A DNA stretch of 5,218 nucleotides. Source: an uncultured Erysipelotrichaceae bacterium. GTDB lineage: Bacteria > Bacillota_I > Bacilli_A > Erysipelotrichales > Erysipelotrichaceae. Below the pieces are notes generated by a model that saw nothing but the letters and a program-made list of their open reading frames with translations, searched no databases and was not told the origin of the DNA. This document shows, one piece after another, positions 1 to 5,218 of the stretch. Numbering within the stretch: position 1 is the stretch's first letter; each line of letters opens with the position of its first letter. Both the position numbers and the translations under genes were made by a program. The DNA lies in NCBI GenBank assembly GCA_902796465.1, contig CADBPK010000102.1, positions 1-5,218 on the forward strand, read 5' to 3'.

Positions 1-1331
1 ACAGCATCGCCCGGTTCAACCTTATGATGCAGAACAGCATCCAGGCATTCTTCCTCACTGTCAAACGGTCTTGCCTTCAGAACTGCCCTGAACATTTCTT
101 TCGGACATGCGGTGTGTTTGATGACTGCTCCTTCCGGCGCGAGATTCCCTTTCAGGACGGCTACGCTGCCGTCTGTTCCCATCGGGTCATCAGCCGGGTG
201 AATGATATCGGTTCTTTTCAGTTTCAGCCCGTATCTTTCGTTAAAACCCTGCAGATACTTTTCGCAGCCGTCATAGTACCCGTTCTTTTTGAGTTCTTCC
301 AGATTCTCTCCCAGTGTCTTTCCTGTTACGGTCATAACATCAAGATGCAGGCAGTCCCGGATTTCTTCCATAATAGCCGGGACCCCGCCGGCATAATAGA
401 ATACCTCTGCCGGCCACCTGCCTGTCGGTCTCAGATCCAGAATGAACTTCATATTGCGGTGCAGACGGTCAAATGTATCGCCGTCAATGTGCAGTCCGAA
501 TTCATGCGCAACAGCCGGAAGATGCAGCAGTGTATTGGTGCTTCCGGAAATAGCAGCGTGAACCAGGACAGCATTTTCAAAATGATCCATAGTGATCCAC
601 TCTGAAGGATTTTTCCCTTCCAATGCCAGTTCCACAGCTCGTTTTCCTGTCTCATATGCATACTGCATGAGCACCTCGCTCTCCGACGGCAGGAGTGCTG
701 CCCCGGGGAGCGTCAGTCCCAGTGCCTCCGCCATGATCTGCATCGTGCTTGCAGTCCCGATAAAACTGCAGGCACCGCAGCCCGGACATGCATTTTCCTT
801 TGCCCACTGCAGTTCTTCTTCGGTGATCTCACCTCGTTCATAACGGGCAGAATATACACCAAGTTCATTCAGCGTGAGCAGCTTCGGTCCGGCCGCCATG
901 GTTCCCCCGGGCAGTACGATGGAAGGAATATTGACTCTGGCGAGTCCCATCAGATTTCCGGGCATTCCCTTGTCACAACTTGCAATATATACACCCGCAT
1001 CAAAAGGTGTTGCATTTGCCTGAATCTCGATCATATTTGCGATCATCTCACGGCTGACCAGTGAATAATTGATGCCGTCAGTTCCCTGGCTTTCCCCGTC
1101 ACACATATCCGTGCAGTAATAGCGGGCACCTTTTCCGCCCGCATCCTGAATGCCTTTCCGCACTTCTTCCACAAGTCTGTTCAGATGACCGCTGCCGGGA
1201 TGGCTGTCACCGTATGTACTTTCGATGAAAATCTGCGGCAGTCCGAGTTCCCCGGGTTTCCAGCCGGTCCCGATCCGGAGGGGATCCAGTTCCGGCGCTA
1301 TCTGCCGCATTTTCTGGCTTTTGAGTTCCAT
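1..1331 (-). CDS. IlvD/Edd-family dehydratase, YjhG/YagF (sugar-acid) type, 3' end cut by window edge
   Basis: This gene was translated by hand: the frame stays open for 443 codons from ATG 1331-1329 and runs off the left edge, so no stop is visible. The family removes water from dihydroxy acids to give 2-keto acids, using an Fe-S cluster and Mg2+ in the cytoplasm. Visible motifs are CDGESQGTDG (residues 77-86), the SCDKGMPGN block with Cys119, Asp120 and Lys121 (Lys121 matches the carbamylated lysine of DHAD), CPGCGAC (182-188), SGSTN (262-266), AGGVP (314-318), DVMTVTGKTLGENL (331-344) and GNLAPEGAVIKHTA (395-408). The CDG...SQGT...G block, MTVTG.T.GENL and the Cys before the Mg-binding Asp resemble E. 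coli YjhG/YagF (D-xylonate dehydratase) rather than IlvD. The family is usually about 550-655 residues, so at least 100 C-terminal residues, including the expected catalytic Ser and a Mg-binding Glu, lie outside. The start at 1331 has GAGGAG 9 bases upstream. An in-frame ATG at 1340 abuts that site and is less likely. Family is certain, substrate is inferred; automatic annotation may say dihydroxy-acid dehydratase. Confidence 0.93.
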   Translation of the reverse strand, partial: MELKSQKMRQIAPELDPLRIGTGWKPGELGLPQIFIESTYGDSHPGSGHLNRLVEEVRKGIQDAGGKGARYYCTDMCDGESQGTDGINYSLVSREMIANMIEIQANATPFDAGVYIASCDKGMPGNLMGLARVNIPSIVLPGGTMAAGPKLLTLNELGVYSARYERGEITEEELQWAKENACPGCGACSFIGTASTMQIMAEALGLTLPGAALLPSESEVLMQYAYETGKRAVELALEGKNPSEWITMDHFENAVLVHAAISGSTNTLLHLPAVAHEFGLHIDGDTFDRLHRNMKFILDLRPTGRWPAEVFYYAGGVPAIMEEIRDCLHLDVMTVTGKTLGENLEELKKNGYYDGCEKYLQGFNERYGLKLKRTDIIHPADDPMGTDGSVAVLKGNLAPEGAVIKHTACPKEMFRAVLKARPFDSEEECLDAVLHHKVEPGDA

Positions 1332-1341
1332 AAAAAACATC

Positions 1342-1347
1342 TCCTCA
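1342..1347 (-). promoter_or_regulatory. Ribosome binding site of the dehydratase gene
   Basis: GAGGAG on the minus strand lies 9 bases before ATG 1331. It decides between two in-frame ATGs: the one at 1340 touches the site directly and leaves no spacing, while the one at 1331 is at a usable distance. Confidence 0.75.
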
Positions 1348-1369
1348 TTATTGTTTTGATTATGATCGT

Positions 1370-1386
1370 CCATCCGTATCGGATGG
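1370..1386. promoter_or_regulatory. Perfect inverted repeat (7-bp arms, 3-bp centre) upstream of the dehydratase gene
   Basis: The plus strand reads CCATCCG-TAT-CGGATGG, with arms 1370-1376 and 1380-1386. It lies 38 bases before the dehydratase ATG. It could be a transcription-factor operator, or, if transcription starts upstream, a 5'-UTR hairpin with a three-base loop. It is 9 bases from a second perfect palindrome. The symmetry is seen directly; the regulatory role is inferred. Confidence 0.5.
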
Positions 1387-1395
1387 TTGTTCCGC

Positions 1396-1413
1396 ATTCC
1401 GGATCTCCGGAAT
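1396..1413. promoter_or_regulatory. Perfect 18-bp palindrome (8-bp arms), candidate operator
   Basis: The plus strand reads ATTCCGGA-TC-TCCGGAAT, with arms 1396-1403 and 1406-1413. The two-base centre makes a stable RNA hairpin awkward and fits a dimeric DNA-binding repressor better. It sits just downstream of the candidate -10 element at 1420-1425, so a bound protein would cover the predicted transcription start. No regulator gene is in the window, and the sequence matches no operator I can name with confidence. Confidence 0.55.
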
Positions 1414-1419
1414 CTGTCA

Positions 1420-1447
1420 TCTATATCTTACCATTGATAAGCGTGAA
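1420..1447 (-). promoter_or_regulatory. Weak sigma-70-type promoter candidate for the dehydratase gene
   Basis: On the minus strand, TTCACG (1447-1442) is followed after 16 bases by TATAGA (1425-1420). Each hexamer matches its consensus at four of six positions. It lies between the upstream gene's terminator and the palindrome at 1396-1413, a sensible place for the gene's own promoter. An alternative -10-like CATAAT at 1365-1360 has no recognisable -35 element. Low certainty. Confidence 0.35.
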
Positions 1448-1458
1448 ATGAGTACATA

Positions 1459-1494
1459 TAAAAAGCAGTATCTTTCTTTTATGAAAGGTACTGC
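1459..1494 (-). terminator. Rho-independent terminator of the exporter-transglutaminase-phosphatase unit
   Basis: Arms 1465-1476 and 1483-1494 form a 12-position stem (GCAGTA/TACTGC base, then CTTTC/GAAAG) around a six-base loop. One C-A mismatch occurs on the minus strand. In the minus-strand direction the stem is followed immediately by TTTTT (1464-1460) and then ATAT. The hairpin begins 6 bases after the phosphatase stop. In the plus direction no T-run follows, so it should act on minus-strand transcripts only. Confidence 0.85.
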
Positions 1495-1500
1495 TGTCAT

Positions 1501-2337
1501 TCAGCGATTGAACCAGTGATCTTCGAGATATCTTCCGACACCATCCTCCTCAACCGGGTATTCCGTCACCGCCTGGGCAACAGCTTTAGTAGCATCTGAT
1601 CCGTTCACCAGGCAGACACCCCATCCCGCTTCTTTCAGGAGCCCTATATCATTTTCCATATCCCCGAAACAGATGAACTCATCAAGGGGAATCTGATATC
1701 TTTCACTATATTTAATTAGTGCAACACCTTTATTGACATGCGGATCCTGAAATTCCATCGTCACATGACCGTATCCTTCAAAAGTCTTCACGACATGCCA
1801 GTATGGGTCCTTGATTTCTTCACAGATACGCATGAATTCATCAAGAGATTCCGGCTTCAGATGAATCTCGATCTTGCCGACATCCTGCTGCGAGAGGAAA
1901 TCAATATCACCGATCTTTACGATCGAATTGTTGCGCCGGATGGAATCACGCATGAAGTCATCCATACGCAGTGCTGCGATCTCATCATATCCGCGCCAGT
2001 AGACGATTGCATTCAGATCAACATCCTTCAGAGCTGTCAGAATTTTATGGATGCTTTCCTTTTTCAGAAGGTAATACTTTTCGATCGTATCAGTCTCCTT
2101 GTCCCAAAGCTCACCGCCGTTCATGCCGATTGCAAAATCAAACGGAAAGCCGAGTCCCCATTCATCAGCCTTTGCCAGGATACGCTTGTCCAGCGGTCTT
2201 CCGGTAGCCGGACCGAAACGGACACCATCCGCATGCAGTCTCTGAATGGCTGCACGGGTGCGGTCATGGATCTGCTCACCTTTTACACAGAGCGTACCGT
2301 CAATATCCGCTGCCATGACGGAAATTTTCTGAATCAT
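1501..2337 (-). CDS. HAD-superfamily IIB (Cof-type) phosphatase
   Basis: This complete 278-residue protein is the usual length of Cof/YidA-like HAD hydrolases, which are cytoplasmic Mg2+-dependent phosphatases acting on small sugar or nucleotide phosphates. All four catalytic motifs are present. Motif I is DIDGTL, with nucleophile Asp11 and acid/base Asp13. Motif II is ATGRP, with Thr45. Motif III is the Lys203 of NKG. Motif IV is GDMENDIGLL, with Asp226 and Asp230. Residues from about 85 to 190 form the variable C2B cap that sets substrate choice, so the substrate cannot be read here. The MNGGEL stretch (72-77) fits the family's conserved NGA-like turn. The start ATG (2337-2335) overlaps the stop of the transglutaminase-like gene by four bases (ATGA), with AGGAGG four bases upstream. 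This points to translational coupling. A terminator follows the stop at once, making it the last gene of its unit. The family is secure; the physiological role is unknown. Confidence 0.95.
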   Translation of the reverse strand: MIQKISVMAADIDGTLCVKGEQIHDRTRAAIQRLHADGVRFGPATGRPLDKRILAKADEWGLGFPFDFAIGMNGGELWDKETDTIEKYYLLKKESIHKILTALKDVDLNAIVYWRGYDEIAALRMDDFMRDSIRRNNSIVKIGDIDFLSQQDVGKIEIHLKPESLDEFMRICEEIKDPYWHVVKTFEGYGHVTMEFQDPHVNKGVALIKYSERYQIPLDEFICFGDMENDIGLLKEAGWGVCLVNGSDATKAVAQAVTEYPVEEDGVGRYLEDHWFNR

Positions 2338-3689
2338 AATTCCTCCTGTTCAAGCTGATGCATTTCTAGGATCTCAAAACTGCAGTCGAGTTCCTGCCGA
2401 AGAAGCCCTCTGTCAGCGTATTCTGCTTCCCCGGTCTGATTATCGTACGGATCGATCCGCCAGTGTTTTTTCGAAATCGTGAATTCCTGTTGGAATGCCT
2501 GATTCGCAGCCATGCGGAACGGATCCAGGTTTCCAAAATAGAAATCATGCCGTTCTTTACATCCTGCCCGGAATGCACTCCCGCCGAACGAGCAGTCCGC
2601 AAACAGCCATCCGTAAGGCTCAATGCGGAACATCGCCCAGTCATGGTTTCCGGAGGTGCCCGGTGCAGTGAATTTGCCGCTCTGCCAGCGGGCAGGTATG
2701 CCTGCGCATCTGCACAGCGTGATAAATGTCAGCGCCTGGACACCGCAGTCGCCTTTTAACGATGAGATGCAATAATCAGGAATCTGTTCAATTCCCAAAT
2801 ACTGCCGCATGAATGAGTATACCACTTTTGTCGTAACGAAGTCATAAAAGCGTCTTGCCAGTTTCAGCGGATCTGTTTCATCTCCGCTCAGATGTTGACA
2901 CAGGGATCTGATCAGCGGTGTGAATACAATATGCGGTTCCTGTTCTCCGGTTTCCGCATCCGGATCAATCCATGTTTCCCGGTCACTGAATGCCGTATAA
3001 CGCACAACGGAATCATATTCATATTCCACATAAAACTCTTCATTTGTTTCCAGCGTCTTTTCAAAGCATACCGTACGGGAGAGGGAATCTTCCGGATCGA
3101 TGATACCGCCCGGACTGGTATTGAGAATCCGGATATTCCGCATATTGATGCAGACGGAAGGTACCGGAAGATGTACACGCACAAAACCCGGCTGAAAACA
3201 TTCGTCCTTTATGCGCAGAACTGTCTTTGCGCGGAAATGCCATCCTGCTTTCCCGTATTGTTTCATATAGCGGACATTGTCATCCAGATAGCTTCTGTCT
3301 TCTGCCGCCTCCTGCGCACGCTGCGCCATTTCGGGATATACCTTCTTCAGAGAAGCGAAGAAACGGTTCTGTAGATGTTTTTTATCGGAGACAAAGATCC
3401 AGTCAGCAGCTCCTCTGTCCATCCATTCATGCAGTTCTTCTTCCGTAAAATCAGGAATTTCCTTTCGGATCAGCGCCAGCGCTTCCTCTTCCGTATACGG
3501 ATAATCATTTTCCAGCCGCTTCATGATCTCTTTTTCTGTGAGGAGTTTGTTTCGGACCGCTTCCGGGATCCTGTCATCCTCCAGTTTTATATCAATCAGT
3601 CTGTCTGCTTCGGCGAACATTCCGGCATATTTCAGCTTTGCGATATCTTCCGGCATTTCCGTCCGCAGATCTTTCAGTATATTCAGCAT
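2334..3689 (-). CDS. Transglutaminase-like (papain-fold) domain protein, cytoplasmic
   Basis: This 451-residue protein is complete, with no signal peptide or membrane segment, so it is likely cytoplasmic. Residues 1 to about 145 are charged and probably helical. Residues about 150-232 look like a beta-rich domain (for example FVRVHLPVPS at 169-178 and EEFYVEYEYDSVVRY at 217-231), of the kind that often precedes a transglutaminase core. The core, about 255-390, holds the catalytic triad: Cys315 in KGDCGVQALTF, His349 in NHDWAMF and Asp365 in FADCSFGG. With IPARW at 331-335, this matches the bacterial transglutaminase-core family. Such proteins may be cysteine peptidases, amidases or transferases; the reaction here cannot be told from sequence. 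The ATG at 3689 is 11 bases after the exporter stop with only a weak GAGAGA site, so it may depend on read-through from the exporter gene. The end overlaps the phosphatase start. The domain call is strong, the function open. Confidence 0.9.
   Translation of the reverse strand: MLNILKDLRTEMPEDIAKLKYAGMFAEADRLIDIKLEDDRIPEAVRNKLLTEKEIMKRLENDYPYTEEEALALIRKEIPDFTEEELHEWMDRGAADWIFVSDKKHLQNRFFASLKKVYPEMAQRAQEAAEDRSYLDDNVRYMKQYGKAGWHFRAKTVLRIKDECFQPGFVRVHLPVPSVCINMRNIRILNTSPGGIIDPEDSLSRTVCFEKTLETNEEFYVEYEYDSVVRYTAFSDRETWIDPDAETGEQEPHIVFTPLIRSLCQHLSGDETDPLKLARRFYDFVTTKVVYSFMRQYLGIEQIPDYCISSLKGDCGVQALTFITLCRCAGIPARWQSGKFTAPGTSGNHDWAMFRIEPYGWLFADCSFGGSAFRAGCKERHDFYFGNLDPFRMAANQAFQQEFTISKKHWRIDPYDNQTGEAEYADRGLLRQELDCSFEILEMHQLEQEEL
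2342..2347 (-). promoter_or_regulatory. Ribosome binding site of the phosphatase gene, inside the upstream gene
   Basis: A full AGGAGG on the minus strand lies four bases before ATG 2337, within the last codons of the transglutaminase-like gene. With the ATGA overlap, it fixes the phosphatase start and supports coupled translation of the two proteins. Confidence 0.8.
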
Positions 3690-3700
3690 CGGTATCTCTC

Positions 3701-5218
3701 TCAGTCTATCTCCAGATCCCCGGTATACAGGCGGTAATATGTACCCTTCTTTTCCAGCAGCGACTTATGATCCCCGCGTTCAATAATACGCCCGTGATCC
3801 ATAACCATGATCGTGTGTGAATTGCGGATCGTTGACAGACGATGAGCAATAACGAATGTTGTTCTTCCTTCCATCAGTTTATCCATACCGGACTGGACAA
3901 GAGCTTCAGTATGGGAGTCGATGGAGGATGTAGCTTCATCCAGGATCAGGACAGGCGGATTCGCCAGTGCGGCTCTCGCGATCGCGAGCAGCTGCCGCTG
4001 TCCCTGGGAAAGAGAACTGCCGTCCCCGGTGAGTTTTGTCTTATAACCATTCTCGAGACGGCGGATAAAATAGTCCGCGTTGGCCAGGATGGCAGCTGCG
4101 ACGACTTCGGAATGGGTCGCATCCGGACGCGCATATTTGATATTCTCCTCGATGGTTCCGGTAAACAAATGCGTATCCTGCAGAACGATGCCGAGGGATC
4201 TTCTCAGATCAGCCTTTTTGATCAGCTTCACATCGATCCCGTCATAAGTGATCGTACCTTCCTGTATGTCATAGAAACGGTTGATCAGGTTGGTTATCGT
4301 TGTCTTGCCGGCACCGGTCGCACCCACAAACGCGAGCTTCTGTCCCGGTTCAGCGAACAGGTCGATATCAAACAGGACCTGTTTTCCTTCCACATAGGAG
4401 AACTGGACATTATTGAAACGCACATCCCCGGTGAGTTTTACATATTCAATAGAGCCGTCATTATGCACATGTTTCCAGGCCCAGATGCCTGTTTCATGAT
4501 CGCACTCAGTGAGTACGTCATCTTTGTATTCCGCGTCGACAAGCGTGATCTTTCCTTCGTCTGTTTCCGGCTCTTCATCCAGCAGCGCAAAGATCCTTCT
4601 TGCACCGGCCATAGCCATGATAACGGAATTCATCTGCTGTGCGACCTGCGATACAGGCATATTGAACGATCTGTTCAGCGCAAGGAAAGAAGCCAGCTGT
4701 CCCAGGGTCAGGCTTGTAAACCCGCCCAGTACCAGCAGCGATCCCAGGATGGCTGTCAGAACGTAGGAGATATTTCCGAAATTGCCCGTGATCGGCCCGA
4801 TGATGTTGGCGTATTTATTGGCATTGTTGCCGGCATCACGCAGATTTTCATTCAGCTCTGTAAAATGTCTGATCGCCTTTTCTTCATAATTGAATACCTT
4901 GACGACCTTGGCGCCTTCCATCATTTCTTCGATATATGCATTCTCCTTGCCCAGCGCATTCTGCTGGCGGATGAAATACGTACCGGATTTCTTCATTACG
5001 CTCTGCAGGACCCACTGAAGCAGTACGATCATCAGCACTGCAAGAATCGTCAGCGGCACGGAGATCGTTACCATGGACACAAAGACCATGACGATAGTCA
5101 AAAGTGAGTTGAAGAACTGAGGAATCGATTGTGAAATGACCTGTCTGAGTGTATCCGTATCATTTGTGTAAATGGACATGATATCTCCATGTGCATTCGT
5201 GTCAAAATAACGGATCGG
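3701..5218 (-). CDS. ABC exporter half-transporter (fused permease and ATPase), 5' end cut by window edge
   Basis: The frame is open from the right edge, giving 505 residues up to a TGA at 3703-3701. The internal Met at 5179 is not the start, because the 13 codons before it read PIRYFDTNAHGDI, the conserved first cytoplasmic loop of type IV ABC exporters. TM1-TM2 are therefore missing, roughly 100-130 residues. Numbering from the edge, TM3-TM4 lie at about 33-73, a coupling-loop region with EEMMEGAKVVKVF at 97-109, and TM5-TM6 at about 140-185. The nucleotide-binding domain has Walker A GATGAGKT (299-306), Q-loop Gln347, signature LSQGQ (403-407), Walker B LILDE with catalytic Glu428, and H-loop His459. 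LSQGQ with an intact Glu resembles the catalytically competent half of heterodimeric exporters such as TM288 or LmrD, so a partner gene may lie just beyond the edge. The substrate, often a drug or lipid, is not readable. A segment of about 35 residues (226-262) is inserted before the ATPase domain. Confidence 0.95.
   Translation of the reverse strand, partial: PIRYFDTNAHGDIMSIYTNDTDTLRQVISQSIPQFFNSLLTIVMVFVSMVTISVPLTILAVLMIVLLQWVLQSVMKKSGTYFIRQQNALGKENAYIEEMMEGAKVVKVFNYEEKAIRHFTELNENLRDAGNNANKYANIIGPITGNFGNISYVLTAILGSLLVLGGFTSLTLGQLASFLALNRSFNMPVSQVAQQMNSVIMAMAGARRIFALLDEEPETDEGKITLVDAEYKDDVLTECDHETGIWAWKHVHNDGSIEYVKLTGDVRFNNVQFSYVEGKQVLFDIDLFAEPGQKLAFVGATGAGKTTITNLINRFYDIQEGTITYDGIDVKLIKKADLRRSLGIVLQDTHLFTGTIEENIKYARPDATHSEVVAAAILANADYFIRRLENGYKTKLTGDGSSLSQGQRQLLAIARAALANPPVLILDEATSSIDSHTEALVQSGMDKLMEGRTTFVIAHRLSTIRNSHTIMVMDHGRIIERGDHKSLLEKKGTYYRLYTGDLEID

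Noticed and set aside
24..843. Plus-strand frames of 193 and 83 codons and a 70-codon minus-strand frame in the left region
   Set aside because: All lie within the dehydratase gene, whose frame is open without interruption from 1331 to the left edge and carries the full IlvD/Edd motif series. The absence of a stop is due to the window edge.
1360..1365. CATAAT on the minus strand as the main -10 element of the dehydratase gene
   Set aside because: It matches the -10 consensus at five of six positions, but no -35-like hexamer lies 16-18 bases upstream. It would need an activator, so it is kept only as an alternative.
1185..1451. An 88-codon plus-strand frame spanning the dehydratase start and the intergenic region
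   Set aside because: It is antisense to the dehydratase N-terminus. The rest covers promoter and palindrome sequence, and the product matches nothing I recognise.
1465..1494. The intergenic hairpin as a bidirectional terminator
   Set aside because: In the plus direction the stem is followed by TGTCATTC with no T-run, and no plus-strand gene is present to terminate.
1738..2358. A 206-codon plus-strand frame opposite the phosphatase gene
   Set aside because: It is antisense to a gene with all four HAD motifs, and its product has no family-like features.
2892..3737. Plus-strand frames of 160 and 120 codons opposite the transglutaminase-like gene
   Set aside because: Both are shadows of the coding strand, with no domain and no convincing ribosome binding site context.
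3842..5107. A 421-codon open frame on the plus strand, opposite the ABC exporter gene
   Set aside because: It lies wholly antisense to a gene with complete ABC motifs. Its translation is rich in Cys, His, Gln and Arg with no recognisable domain. Long antisense frames arise from the codon bias of the real gene.

Overview
The window reads as a stretch of a Bacillota (Firmicutes) chromosome, most likely an anaerobic gut clostridial or erysipelotrichial lineage. This rests on moderate GC, strong AGGAGG-type ribosome binding sites, tight co-directional gene packing, and the style of the ABC exporter and the Cof-type phosphatase. The lineage call is inference. All four genes lie on the minus strand, so the biological reading order is from the right edge to the left edge.

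Right part (5218 down to 1459): an apparent three-gene transcription unit. It holds the 3' two thirds or more of an ABC exporter half-transporter (entering from the right edge), then a soluble protein with a papain-like transglutaminase core (Cys315/His349/Asp365), then a HAD-IIB (Cof-like) phosphatase. The first junction is 11 bases. The second is an ATGA stop/start overlap with a strong Shine-Dalgarno sequence inside the end of the upstream gene. A rho-independent terminator 6 bases past the phosphatase stop closes the unit.

Left part (1500 down to 1): a 169-base intergenic region with the terminator, a weak promoter candidate and two perfect inverted repeats. It is followed by the first 443 codons of an IlvD/Edd-family iron-sulfur dehydratase that runs off the left edge. 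Its internal motifs resemble the YjhG/YagF sugar-acid (D-xylonate type) dehydratases more than the isoleucine/valine enzyme DHAD. The isolated promoter and palindromes suggest an inducible sugar-acid catabolic gene, separate from the exporter unit.

No RNA genes, mobile elements, CRISPR arrays or long repeats were seen. I do not see a clearly novel system. The points most worth a second look are the paired palindromes upstream of the dehydratase, the dehydratase's cysteine arrangement, and the translationally coupled transglutaminase-phosphatase pair behind an exporter.
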